Assembly (NCBI GenBank): GCA_026928255.1
Contig: JAIXKJ010000003.1
Location: 335,833-399,832 of the forward strand
Length of the DNA: 64,000 bases
Reading direction: 5' to 3'
From: Anaerolineales bacterium
Lineage (GTDB): Bacteria > Chloroflexota > Anaerolineae > Anaerolineales > Villigracilaceae
Part shown: positions 33,165 to 42,699 of the stretch, piece by piece
Layout of the letters: every line of letters starts with the position of its first letter
Numbering within the stretch: the first letter of the stretch is position 1
The notes under the pieces: model-generated
Databases searched by the model: none
The model's input: the letters and a program-made list of their open reading frames with translations, nothing else
What the model was told of the DNA's origin: nothing
Translations under genes and position numbers: made by a program

Positions 33165-34316
33165 ATGAACGTATCTCGCAAAATCTTTCCAGCAGTTCGG
33201 TTGATTTTGACTAGCGCTTTATGCGCCGTACTGACAGCCTGCGCGGCGGGAAGCAAGCCCGCTCTTGTCGAAGAGGCGGTCGCGTCGGACGGGTTTCTTT
33301 GTCCGCAGCCTGCGCCGCGCGTGGACTTTGAAAGCGAAGAAATTAACATTTACACCTGGGCGGAATATGTGCCAGAAGATATTTTTGAATGCTTCGGTCT
33401 CGTCTATGGCGTAAAGATGAACGTGGATTATTTTTCGTCGAACGAAGAGTTGTACTCAAAGGTTTCGTTGGGCGCGAGCGTTAATCCGTATGACGTGATT
33501 CACCCCAGCGATTATATGATCGGCGTGTTGATGCGCGAAGGGCTGTTGCAAAAATTGGATAAAACGCGGCTGCCCAATTTGGCAAATCTCGACGCGGACT
33601 TAATCAAAGCCTACGGCGCTTCGTTGGATTACCTCGCGCCGTATCAAATGGGGACGCAGGCAATCATCTATAATGCGGAGACGGTCAACCCCGCGCCGAC
33701 CGCTTGGGCGGACTTGTGGAATCCCGCGTATAAGGGGCGCATCGTTGCGGTGGAAGACAGCCGCGTGATTATCGGCGCGGCGCTGCTGACTCTCGGCTAC
33801 GACGTGAACGATACCGACCCTTCGCATTTGGCGCAGGCGAAACAAAAATTGCTGGAACTCATGCCGAACATCCGCGTGTTTGACGCGGACAGCCCGAAGA
33901 CGGCGCTCATCGCGGGCGACGTGGACTTGGGCATCGTCTGGAACGGCGAAGCGTTTTTGACGCAAAGCGAAGATCCGCGCTTTGAATATGTTTTCCCCAA
34001 AGAAGGCTCGATCACATTTTACGACGGCATGGGCATTTCGCCGAACGCCCCGCACGCGGACGCGGCGTATGCGTGGCTGAATTATCTGTTGCAAGGCGGC
34101 GTCAACTGGCTGACGCTGACGGATTACCCGTACACGAATCCCAACCGTGCGGCGTTGGATTACGCGAAGGAAAATCACCCCGACGTGTACGAAGCCTATA
34201 TCTCTTCGCCAATCACCAACACGCCCGCCAGCGAATTTGAACGCGGACACGAAGTGAAAGACGTCGGCGAAGCGCTGTTGTTGTACGACCAGATTTGGAC
34301 GGAGATTAAGAAGTAG
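33165..34316 (+). CDS. potD: Spermidine/putrescine-type ABC transporter substrate-binding lipoprotein
   Basis: The 383-residue protein has a lipoprotein signal with lipobox LTAC (Cys near residue 26). The mature part matches PotD-type binding proteins: INIYTWAEYVPEDIFE at the start of the fold, DVIHPSDYMIGVLMREGLLQ, GTQAIIYNAETV and YDGMGISPNAPH with the Trp/Asp/Tyr residues expected around a polyamine site. PotD delivers polyamines to PotABC. No permease or ATPase gene for this type lies beside it, so the partner is elsewhere. Related Chloroflexota proteins may bind other cations or sugars. Confidence 0.85.
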   Translation: MNVSRKIFPAVRLILTSALCAVLTACAAGSKPALVEEAVASDGFLCPQPAPRVDFESEEINIYTWAEYVPEDIFECFGLVYGVKMNVDYFSSNEELYSKVSLGASVNPYDVIHPSDYMIGVLMREGLLQKLDKTRLPNLANLDADLIKAYGASLDYLAPYQMGTQAIIYNAETVNPAPTAWADLWNPAYKGRIVAVEDSRVIIGAALLTLGYDVNDTDPSHLAQAKQKLLELMPNIRVFDADSPKTALIAGDVDLGIVWNGEAFLTQSEDPRFEYVFPKEGSITFYDGMGISPNAPHADAAYAWLNYLLQGGVNWLTLTDYPYTNPNRAALDYAKENHPDVYEAYISSPITNTPASEFERGHEVKDVGEALLLYDQIWTEIKK

Positions 34317-34371
34317 CGGAAAACTTTACATCCGCATTGCCTCGTGATAAACTCTGCCCGCTTGATATTTT

Positions 34372-34397
34372 ATGGCGCGCTCATTCGAGCGCGCCAT
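34372..34397. other. Perfect 11-base inverted repeat in the leader of the PfkB kinase gene
   Basis: ATGGCGCGCTC (34372-34382), loop ATTC, GAGCGCGCCAT (34387-34397), followed only by TTTAC. It lies between the PotD-like stop and the PfkB start at 34417. It may be a weak terminator of the upstream gene or a leader hairpin. It does not look like a known SAH riboswitch. Confidence 0.5.
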
Positions 34398-34416
34398 TTA
34401 CTGCGAAGGAAACGCT

Positions 34417-35373
34417 ATGGATATTTTATTGACCGGTTCGGTCGCTTATGATTACTTGATGACCTTCCCCGGACGTTTTAAGGAAGCCATCCTTGCCGAA
34501 CAATTAGAGAAAATCAGCCTTTCGTTTTTGGTGAACGGCATGTCGAAACAGCGCGGCGGCATCGCGCCCAACATCGCTTACACGATGGCGCTGTTGGGAG
34601 AAAAGCCGCGAGTCATGGCGACCGTCGGCGAAGACTTTGAAGAATACCGCGCTTGGCTTAACGCCAAAGGCGTGGACACGACGCTGATGAAAGTCGTCCC
34701 CGACGTGTTCACCGCCTCTTTCTTTGCGACGACGGACGAAGGCTCGGCGCAGATTGCGTCGTTTTATCCGGGCGCGATGGGCTTCTCTGCGTCTCAATCG
34801 CTCAAAGAGTTGAATCAAAAACCGGATTTAGTTACCGTCTCTCCCAGCGCGCCGGAGGCGATGATGAAATTTCCCGCCGAATGCCGCGAATTGGGAATTC
34901 CGTATTTGTACGACCCAAGTCAGCAGGTGTTGCGGCTCGAAGGCGAAGAAATTGCGCGCGATATGGAAGGCGCGGATTTCCTGTTTTGCAACGATTACGA
35001 GTTTGAATTAATCTCGAAAAAAACAGGCTGGGACTTGAACCAAATTCTCAGTCATGTAAAAGTCGTCGTCATCACGCGCGGCAAAGACGGCGCGGATTTA
35101 TATTCCGACGGCGAAGTCGTTCGCATTGCGACCGTCCCCGAAGAAAAAATCGTCGATCCGACCGGCGTCGGCGACGCCTTTCGCGGCGGATTTTTAGCGG
35201 GCTACGCGCGCGGCTTCGACTGGAAATTGTGCGGCGAGATTGGCTCGCTTTCGGCGGTTTATTGTCTCGAACAACGCGGCACGCAAAATCATTTTTACAC
35301 CCGCGAAGAATTTATCCAGCGCTTTCGTCAAAATTTTGACGACGGCGGAAAATTGGATCTGTTGTTGAAATAG
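34417..35373 (+). CDS. PfkB-family carbohydrate/nucleoside kinase, probable adenosine kinase
   Basis: The ATG at 34417 (MDILLTGSVAYDYLMT) has a GAAGGAAA ribosome site; an in-frame start at 34372 would add a leader with no family match. The 318-residue protein shows the ribokinase fold: the N-terminal GSVAYDY motif, GGIAPNIAYTMALLGE (substrate loop), and the ATP-site signature DPTGVGDAFRGGFLAGY with the catalytic Asp. The next gene is ahcY, whose reaction releases adenosine. The likeliest substrate is therefore adenosine, removed as AMP to pull SAH hydrolysis. The substrate is inferred from context; a sugar is possible. Confidence 0.85.
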   Translation: MDILLTGSVAYDYLMTFPGRFKEAILAEQLEKISLSFLVNGMSKQRGGIAPNIAYTMALLGEKPRVMATVGEDFEEYRAWLNAKGVDTTLMKVVPDVFTASFFATTDEGSAQIASFYPGAMGFSASQSLKELNQKPDLVTVSPSAPEAMMKFPAECRELGIPYLYDPSQQVLRLEGEEIARDMEGADFLFCNDYEFELISKKTGWDLNQILSHVKVVVITRGKDGADLYSDGEVVRIATVPEEKIVDPTGVGDAFRGGFLAGYARGFDWKLCGEIGSLSAVYCLEQRGTQNHFYTREEFIQRFRQNFDDGGKLDLLLK

Positions 35374-35403
35374 AAATTGGTCAATTAGCAAAAGGAGAAT
35401 TAA

Positions 35404-36732
<1,329 letters not shown>

Positions 36733-36739
36733 GCGAGTC

Positions 36740-36780
36740 AAGAACTCGGAGTTTTCAAAAAACCCCGAGTTCTTTTTTTA
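36740..36780 (+). terminator. Rho-independent terminator after ahcY
   Basis: Arms AAGAACTCGG (36740-36749) and CCGAGTTCTT (36765-36774) make a 10-base stem with a 15-base AT-rich loop, followed by TTTTTA. It reads on the plus strand, and the convergent gene begins its stop codon at the foot of the structure. Confidence 0.85.
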
Positions 36781-37341
36781 TGCCTGAAAAACTCCGCGCT
36801 TGATTAACGTTTCTAAATAAACCGCTTGCTTTTTGCCAACTAACTTCGCAAGGCGCGGCGCTTCAAAAATTAAATGCTTAATTTTTTTCAGCGGATAAAT
36901 CAAACATTCCGTTTCAGGTTTCAAATCTTCGTAAACGACCAAGCAAACCCACGCCTCGGGTTGATTCAAAATTGGATCGCGGCGTTGCGGCGCGTCTTGA
37001 AAAGTCCACGAGAGTCCGTAGCGCTGAGCGGCGGAACGTCGCTGCGTTTTGACGGCGACATCCAGCCCGTTGATTTTTAAGTCTGCCGCCCAAGATTTCC
37101 GCCGCGCCTCGTAGACGCCGTAATCAGGACCTTCGACCAAGCAGTCTCTACTCTGAAAGAGAATCCGCGCCGCCTCTTCGCCAATTTTTGAAACGAAGTG
37201 GTCGTCGCGGATTTTTTCCTGAATTTGTTGATTGCTGTCTTGATAATTGACCGTGCGCGTTACCGCGTCGGCGAAGGTCAGCGCCCGCTCTTTGGCATCC
37301 TGCGGAATCGAAATAATTTGAGGCGTGTGAAAAGTCGTCAT
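36778..37341 (-). CDS. Hypothetical protein with possible PD-(D/E)XK-like nuclease fold (187 aa)
   Basis: No named family is recognised. In the centre, the segment from PDYGVYEARRKSWAADLKI to NGLDVAVKTQRR has the spacing of a restriction-endonuclease-like core: an acidic residue in the first strand, a hydrophobic second strand (AADLKI), and a third strand with D/V-x-K (DVAVKT). After it comes a Trp/Pro-rich region and a hydrophobic strand AWVCLVVYE, also common in such nucleases. It has no companion methylase, helicase or toxin gene. A TATAAT ends nine bases before the ATG, so the leader is very short. The nuclease reading is tentative. Confidence 0.6.
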   Translation of the reverse strand: MTTFHTPQIISIPQDAKERALTFADAVTRTVNYQDSNQQIQEKIRDDHFVSKIGEEAARILFQSRDCLVEGPDYGVYEARRKSWAADLKINGLDVAVKTQRRSAAQRYGLSWTFQDAPQRRDPILNQPEAWVCLVVYEDLKPETECLIYPLKKIKHLIFEAPRLAKLVGKKQAVYLETLIKRGVFQA

Positions 37342-37350
37342 TGCGAAAGA

Positions 37351-37356
37351 ATTATA
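37351..37356 (-). promoter_or_regulatory. -10 box close to the 187-aa hypothetical gene
   Basis: TATAAT on the minus strand, nine bases before the ATG at 37341. The predicted leader is one to four bases long and there is no ribosome site. Confidence 0.45.
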
Positions 37357-37403
37357 AAAGCGAAGAGAGATTTACGTTGCGTAAATCTCTCTTGAACGAC
37401 TTG

Positions 37404-38072
37404 CTAAAGTCCTGGCGGAAGCGTGAAAATCGGAATAAAGATGAGAGTCGGCGTGGCGGTAGGCGGAAGCGTGAAAATCGGAAACAAAAAGAACGTCGGT
37501 GTAGGTGATATGTAGACAGGCGGCACAAGGAATGGGGTTGACGTGGGCGACGCGGAAAATGCGGCGGTTGCGGTGAAAGGCGCGGGCGTAGAGGTCAGCG
37601 TCGGCAAGGGAGTGGGCGGAATAGAATATTCTTGCAAGTTGGACGTATCGCCAACGACCGTCGCGTACTGTCCCCAAAGCCAGCAGACGCCTTGTCCGCT
37701 TGGACGTTTGATGACCCAATAATTGGGAACGCCCGAATTTTTGCCGACGACTTCCGCCGTTTGACCGATGGAAAAAAGCTCGACAAAATCGTACACGACG
37801 TTGGGACCCGTTCGGCAATTTGTGTTTTGGTTGACGGACACTTGCGGCGCGGAGGGGTTGGCAGGCGGCATGGGGGTTGCGCTTTCTGCGACGGGCGTAA
37901 AGGTCGGCGCTTCTTGACCTTGCGGGCTGGCGACAGTCTGCGCGCCGACGATTGCAGTGAGCGTTAATTCAAAATTGGGCGTTTCTGTTTTTTCCGCTCC
38001 GCCTGGCAGATTGCAGGCAAAAAGCGTTATGGAAAGAAGCAAAAACATTAATACAATTTTCTGTTGGCGCAT
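37404..38072 (-). CDS. SH3-domain lipoprotein with Thr/Pro-rich C-terminus (222 aa)
   Basis: The protein has a lipoprotein signal (lipobox LFAC, Cys near residue 20), a Thr/Pro-rich stretch, and a bacterial SH3 domain (about residues 80-145; NCRTGPNVVYDFVELFSIGQ, split here as NCRTGPNVVY and GQTAEVVG). A C-terminal half of low-complexity Pro/Thr repeats follows, including two copies of PIFTLPP. Bacterial SH3 domains often bind peptidoglycan peptides or metals. This lipoprotein style is frequent in Anaerolineae (knowledge of the group). An AGGAGA ribosome site precedes the ATG. No neighbour shares its strand closely. Confidence 0.8.
   Translation of the reverse strand: MRQQKIVLMFLLLSITLFACNLPGGAEKTETPNFELTLTAIVGAQTVASPQGQEAPTFTPVAESATPMPPANPSAPQVSVNQNTNCRTGPNVVYDFVELFSIGQTAEVVGKNSGVPNYWVIKRPSGQGVCWLWGQYATVVGDTSNLQEYSIPPTPLPTLTSTPAPFTATAAFSASPTSTPFLVPPVYISPTPTFFLFPIFTLPPTATPTLIFIPIFTLPPGL
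37414..37483. repeat. Two 22-base direct repeats inside the SH3 lipoprotein gene
   Basis: Identical 22-base copies at 37414-37435 and 37462-37483 (period 48) each encode PIFTLPP. They lie in the low-complexity C-terminus, where repeat number may vary between strains. Confidence 0.75.
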
Positions 38073-38169
38073 AGTTTATCTCCTGAAAATAGTATGCTTA
38101 AGTTTGCCGAAAAAGGGAATGTGCCTTTTGTACTATATTCGCGTAGCCAGCAATCCCGCAGGCGATAGA

Positions 38170-39576
38170 TTATTTTATTTTCCGCTTCATTTCTAAAATT
38201 TGCACTTCGCTTATTTCAGGAACATTTTTGATTTCGGTAATGTTCAGCGCTTTGCGTTGCGCTTCGCGCCATTGCTCCAACCGCGCTTTGACTTGCGCTT
38301 CGTAACCTTCGTCGGAGGGGGAGTAAAAATACGTTCCGAGCAAACGCTTCGGCAGATATTGTTGCGGCGTAAAATGCCCTTCAAATTCATGCGGGTAACG
38401 GTAATCTTTTCCTTGCCCGGTGGCGGCGGAATCGCGGTTAGTGTCCATCAAATGGCGCGGCACGGAAATTTGACCTTCGTCTTCGATTTTTTTCATCGCC
38501 TTGAAATACGCGCCCGCCGTGTTGGATTTGGGCGCAGTGGCGAGGTAGAGCGTCGCCTCGACGATGGGATAAATCCCTTCGGGCAAGCCGATGAATTCAA
38601 AGGCTTGCACGGCGGAAGAGACGACGACCAAACCGAGCGGGTCGGCTAAGCCGACATCTTCGCCGGCGAGGATGATTAAACGCCGCAAGATGAATTTTGG
38701 GTCTTCGCCCGCGTAGAGCATTTTTGCCAGCCAGTACAGCGCCGCGTCGGGGTCGCTGCCGCGCACCGATTTGATAAAAGCGGAAATGGTGTCGTAATGC
38801 GCGTCGCCGTCTTTGTCGTAAAGCACCGCCCGCCGTTGAATGGATTCTTGCGCCACGTCCAACGTGAGACGGATGATTCCGTCGGCGTTGGGCGGCGTGG
38901 ACTCAACCGCCAGTTCCAGCGCGTTGAGCGCGTTGCGCGCGTCGCCCGAAGCGACTTCGATTAAGTGGGCGCGCGCGTCGTCGTCGAGTTGGATGCGCCG
39001 CGCGCCGTAGCCGCGCTCTTTGTCGGCGAGGGCGCGGTCGAGCAGAATTCCCGTTTCGGTTTGATTCAAGTTGCGAAGTTGAAAAACGCGCGAACGCGAA
39101 ATCAGCGCTTGAACGACTTCAAAATACGGGTTTTCAGTCGTCGCGCCGATGAGCGTAAACGCGCCGCTTTCAACGTGCGGCAACAGCGCGTCTTGCTGGG
39201 CTTTGTTCCAACGGTGGACTTCGTCCACGAAGAGGATGGTTTTTTCGTTGTGCAGTCGGCGACGTTCTTGCGCTTCGTCTATAATTTTGCGTAAATCTGC
39301 TTTGCCTGCGAGAATGGCGGAGATGGAAACGAAGCGGCTTTTGGTCGAGTTGGCGATGACTTGCGCGAGGGTGGTTTTGCCCGTGCCCGGCGGACCCCAA
39401 AGGATGATGGACGAGAAGAGGCGGTCGGCTTCGATGGCGCGGCGCAGAAGTTTTCCTTCGCCGACGATATGCTCTTGTCCAATGTATTCGCTTAACGAGC
39501 GCGGACGCATGCGCGCGGCAAGCGGTGCTTCGTTTTTCATGCGCTCTTGCAGGGCGTGATCAAACAGATCGGACAT
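38170..39576 (-). CDS. rarA: Replication-associated recombination protein RarA (MgsA), AAA+ ATPase
   Basis: The 468-residue protein is a RuvB/clamp-loader-like ATPase: Walker A GPPGTGKTTLA (about residues 52-62), Walker B ILFVDEVHRWNKAQQD, sensor ATTENPYFEV and a C-terminal helical tetramerisation region (SDPDAALYWLAKML). It ends with a C-terminal helical domain specific to RarA/WRNIP1. It acts at stalled forks. A TATAAT box lies seven bases before the ATG, without a ribosome site, so the mRNA is probably leaderless. The next gene upstream, the HAD phosphatase, lies just 17 bases away on the same strand. Confidence 0.95.
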   Translation of the reverse strand: MSDLFDHALQERMKNEAPLAARMRPRSLSEYIGQEHIVGEGKLLRRAIEADRLFSSIILWGPPGTGKTTLAQVIANSTKSRFVSISAILAGKADLRKIIDEAQERRRLHNEKTILFVDEVHRWNKAQQDALLPHVESGAFTLIGATTENPYFEVVQALISRSRVFQLRNLNQTETGILLDRALADKERGYGARRIQLDDDARAHLIEVASGDARNALNALELAVESTPPNADGIIRLTLDVAQESIQRRAVLYDKDGDAHYDTISAFIKSVRGSDPDAALYWLAKMLYAGEDPKFILRRLIILAGEDVGLADPLGLVVVSSAVQAFEFIGLPEGIYPIVEATLYLATAPKSNTAGAYFKAMKKIEDEGQISVPRHLMDTNRDSAATGQGKDYRYPHEFEGHFTPQQYLPKRLLGTYFYSPSDEGYEAQVKARLEQWREAQRKALNITEIKNVPEISEVQILEMKRKIK

Positions 39577-39589
39577 GAGCGCGATTATA
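39577..39589 (-). promoter_or_regulatory. -10 box directly before rarA
   Basis: TATAAT (39584-39589 on the minus strand) followed by seven bases and the ATG at 39576. No Shine-Dalgarno is present, consistent with a leaderless transcript. Confidence 0.5.
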
Positions 39590-39593
39590 GCAT

Positions 39594-40328
39594 TTAGCGC
39601 GCGGCGAGGGCGAGGCTGTCGAGCAGGGGCGGCAGTTCGGAAAGTTTGCGAATGCTGTGCGGCGGTTGAACGCGGCGGATGTCTTCGTCTTTGAATTGGG
39701 CGCGGCGCGTCAGCCAGACGGCGTTCATGCCTGCGCGTTTAGCGCCGAAGATGTCCGCGTCGAGGCTGTCGCCGATCATCAGCGCTTCGGCAGGAGTCGC
39801 GCTCCAATGCGCGAGCGAAATTTCAAAGGCGCGGGGATGCGGCTTGCGATAAAAACTCGCCGCCGAAGTTAACGCAAAATCAAAGTAATCGCGGACGCCG
39901 AATTTTGTCAGCAGTTGTTGCACGTCTTTGTCGTCGCCCGCGTTGGAGAAAATGCCCATTTTATAATTTTGCAATTTAAGAGATTCGAGCGTCGTTAGCG
40001 CGTCTGTTTCTAATTGCCAGTTGTCTTGCGTTACGGCGTAGAGCGCGTCGAGCGCTTCGCGGATAGTCGTTTCCGCCGCGTCGGGGTAGCCCAATTCTTT
40101 GAGCAGCTCGCGCAAAACGAAATGATAAGTTGTCTCTTGAAAATCTTTGTCGCGCTGTTGATAGTATTGGAGCAGACGCGCGCGAAACACGTCGGCGGAA
40201 AGCGAGACGCCTTGCGCGAGCAAAGTTTGAGTCAGCGCTTCGTCGGCTTGACGATGCACGGGCGCCCAGTCCGCTTTGGAATGCATGAGCGTTCCGCCCA
40301 AATCAAAGAGCAAATATCGAATTGCCAT
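39594..40328 (-). CDS. HAD-superfamily hydrolase (phosphatase-like)
   Basis: The 244-residue protein has the HAD motifs: motif I LLFDLGGTLMH (nucleophile Asp followed by Gly instead of the second Asp, a known variant), motif II around KMGIFSNAGD, motif III Lys near FYRKPHPR, and motif IV MIGDSLDADIFGAKRAG. The cap is helical. The second Asp of motif I (DxD) is replaced (DLG), which in this superfamily can shift or abolish phosphatase activity. It lies between rarA and a TPR membrane protein on the same strand. The substrate is unknown. Confidence 0.85.
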   Translation of the reverse strand: MAIRYLLFDLGGTLMHSKADWAPVHRQADEALTQTLLAQGVSLSADVFRARLLQYYQQRDKDFQETTYHFVLRELLKELGYPDAAETTIREALDALYAVTQDNWQLETDALTTLESLKLQNYKMGIFSNAGDDKDVQQLLTKFGVRDYFDFALTSAASFYRKPHPRAFEISLAHWSATPAEALMIGDSLDADIFGAKRAGMNAVWLTRRAQFKDEDIRRVQPPHSIRKLSELPPLLDSLALAAR

Positions 40329-40341
40329 ATTCCTTATAACG

Positions 40342-42039
40342 CTATTTCACAGAGAAGGTTCCGCTTTGGACGAGAATATTGTCCGCGTATAACTCGACGG
40401 TATATTCGCCAGGGCTGAGGATGAAAACGTCGGTGTAGTTAAACCCGAAGGTTTGATACCATGTCGTTCCGCCGCTGATGTCGTCGCGGGAGACGACGCG
40501 CAGCGAACGGTCTTCGTAGCCGTTGTAATACACTTTCCAAACGATTTGTTTCGGCGCGACTCCGGAATAAGCAAACCTTACGCTGAAAGCGTTTTCGCCG
40601 TAAGGCAAAGTGTTGTTTGACAACGGCGCAAAGTTTGAGACGAAACCTTGCGCGTCCTTTTCGGCGGCGGAGCCGAAGGTAAACGGCGAGACGGTTATAA
40701 ATTCCTGAGTCGAAGGAAGCAGACTGGTGTATTCCAGCGCGACAGAGGCTTCTTTGACGCGCTTAATTTGCGCGGCGGCTAATCCGCGCATGGCGGCGCG
40801 GTCGCCAATGAGCAGAATTTCTTCGGGCGCTTGATTCTGCGCTTTGGGCGCGCCGTCTATTTGGTCTATCAGATTTTGCAAATCTAACGCGCCCGCGTCC
40901 AGATAATACCAAATGTTGGCGGGCGGCTGCGTTCCGTTCAGCCGCGCATCGTTGACTTGACGCTGCGCTTCGGCGAGGACGAAATCGTAGGTTTTTTGCG
41001 CGTTGTCAAAATCGCCGCGGGCGAGATAGACCAACCCTAAATTCATCTGCATCCCTAAGATATAAGGTTTTTCTTTTAAGGTTCGCAAATTGGTTTTCAC
41101 CGCGTCTTCATACTGCCCTGAAAGATAATAAAGCCAGCCTAAATTCCAATCCGCGCTGACGGTGTCGCGCAACCCTTCCATCTTGCTGTCGCGCGCCTTT
41201 TCGATGTCGGCGATGGCGTTCGGTAAATCGTCGAGATTAAAGTAGGAAAGTCCGCGTTGATAATAGGCTTTGGCGTAATATTTGTTTTTCTGAATCGCTT
41301 CAGAGTATTTTTCAATTGCTTCTTTATCTAACCCTTGATAAGCCAGCCCCGCGCCTTCGGAGTACAACCGAATCGCCTCTTGATTGACCGTTGGGCGAAT
41401 CAGCCAAATTAACGACGACCACCCCGCCCAAAGAAAACAAAAGCCGACGATGCCCGAACCGATAAAAATAAACAGCCAGCGGACTTTGCCTTTGAGCGCC
41501 ATCGAAAGACCGTAAAGCGAAAGAGAAACGGTGAGCAGCGTAATTTGCACGACCAGCGAATCGGCGATGTTGTCGGTGAAGTTTCCAAGATCAGATTCGG
41601 CAAAATAAATTTCGGAAAGGCGGGTCGATTCGACGAAATACGTTTCGGCTTGATATTTGGACGTGTTTGGAGACGGATTGTTTTCTCCGAAGTACGGCTC
41701 TTGCAGCAAAGGGCTGAGCGATTTTATTTTTTCTTGAATCGCTTGATAGCGTTGCGCGGCGTTTGCGTCCCCGTTTTGTTGCGCGGCGACGATCTGCCAA
41801 TCCAGTTCCTTCCAAATTTGGAACGCGCCTTGAAAGTCATAACTGTATTGAATATTCCCGACGACTTCGGTCTTGGTCGCGTCAATCGCGTATTGCTGAG
41901 CGCGCCTTCGCGCTTGGTCGGAAACGTTGGAAGCGTAGTTTTGAAAATACGCGGTAATTGCCACCCAAATTGCCACCGTCGCAATTAGGATCGTAACCAT
42001 ATTTTCAAAGCGTTGCTCGGAATGAGATTCTGCGCTCAT
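40342..42039 (-). CDS. Membrane-anchored TPR-repeat protein with Ig-like C-terminus
   Basis: The ATG at 42039 overlaps the upstream stop by four bases; a start at 42108 would add a leader with no sensible sequence. The 565-residue product has one N-terminal TM (about 15-33), a soluble loop, two TM helices near 145-205, TPR units (about 230-355; ERYSEAIQKNKYYAKAYYQRGLSYF-type patterns, e.g. KAYYQRGLSYFNLDD), and a C-terminal beta domain (about 440-565) ending in PGEYTVELYADNILVQSGTFSVK-type strands. That domain resembles an Ig-like or Big-type fold. The role is unknown. It pairs with the preceding small membrane protein, which shares the N-terminal style. Confidence 0.75.
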   Translation of the reverse strand: MSAESHSEQRFENMVTILIATVAIWVAITAYFQNYASNVSDQARRRAQQYAIDATKTEVVGNIQYSYDFQGAFQIWKELDWQIVAAQQNGDANAAQRYQAIQEKIKSLSPLLQEPYFGENNPSPNTSKYQAETYFVESTRLSEIYFAESDLGNFTDNIADSLVVQITLLTVSLSLYGLSMALKGKVRWLFIFIGSGIVGFCFLWAGWSSLIWLIRPTVNQEAIRLYSEGAGLAYQGLDKEAIEKYSEAIQKNKYYAKAYYQRGLSYFNLDDLPNAIADIEKARDSKMEGLRDTVSADWNLGWLYYLSGQYEDAVKTNLRTLKEKPYILGMQMNLGLVYLARGDFDNAQKTYDFVLAEAQRQVNDARLNGTQPPANIWYYLDAGALDLQNLIDQIDGAPKAQNQAPEEILLIGDRAAMRGLAAAQIKRVKEASVALEYTSLLPSTQEFITVSPFTFGSAAEKDAQGFVSNFAPLSNNTLPYGENAFSVRFAYSGVAPKQIVWKVYYNGYEDRSLRVVSRDDISGGTTWYQTFGFNYTDVFILSPGEYTVELYADNILVQSGTFSVK

Positions 42040-42677
42040 CGTAAAAACTTCTCCGCTAAAATGGCGACGACGCCCGCCAGCCCGATGAAAATTCCCAACA
42101 GAGCCCAAAGATATTTGACGTTCTTTTCCGCCGCTTGCGCGAGCGTGAAAAACCAGAACGAAACGGCAAAGATAATCATCACGCCGCTAAATCGGGTTGC
42201 GGAACTTCGCTGCTTGTCCGATTCTTCAAAATAAGGCGCGGAATCTAATTCTTCGTTTTGCGCGGCTTGAGCGTACGCTTCTTGCAATTCGCGTTGCAAA
42301 TTGTATTGACCTTCAGGCGAAACGTAACGAGGGTCGAAAAAGTTAGCGCTGATTCCGCTTGCCAGCGACCACGCTTCGCGTTGCAAAGCCGCGTTGCGCG
42401 CGTTCGTCGCGCTGTCCGCGTTGGAGTTGGGGTCGTAGTACGAGTTGCCTAATTCGTTGTAGCGCGTGTAACTGGCAAAGGCGCGGTAATGTTCATAAGC
42501 GCTGACTTGATTAATAATCTCCGTCTTCTGTCTGCGAAAGGCGGCGTCCAACCCGTCGAAGTCGTTATCGCCCGCGTTGGAAACTGCCGCCGCGGCAAAG
42601 CAAGCCGCCGCCGCGCCCATCACGGTTACAAAGGCGATGAGAACCGCAATCCACGATTTGAAACTGCTCGATTTCAT
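42036..42677 (-). CDS. Membrane protein of unknown function (213 aa)
   Basis: The 213-residue protein has a TM helix at residues 10-32 rich in Ala, a soluble region (about 35-150) and two C-terminal TM helices (about 160-210) ending in a basic tail. The layout, N-terminal TM, soluble Ala/Tyr/Asn-rich segment, then a TM pair, parallels the first 210 residues of the following TPR protein. They may be related by duplication or may interact. An AAGGAG ribosome site precedes the ATG. I recognise no family. Confidence 0.65.
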   Translation of the reverse strand: MKSSSFKSWIAVLIAFVTVMGAAAACFAAAAVSNAGDNDFDGLDAAFRRQKTEIINQVSAYEHYRAFASYTRYNELGNSYYDPNSNADSATNARNAALQREAWSLASGISANFFDPRYVSPEGQYNLQRELQEAYAQAAQNEELDSAPYFEESDKQRSSATRFSGVMIIFAVSFWFFTLAQAAEKNVKYLWALLGIFIGLAGVVAILAEKFLR

Positions 42678-42699
42678 ATCCGCGCTCCTTGCTTAAACA

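Noticed and set aside
34321..34416. SAH or SAM riboswitch before the kinase-ahcY unit
   Set aside because: Only a simple hairpin is seen; no multi-stem consensus is recognisable.
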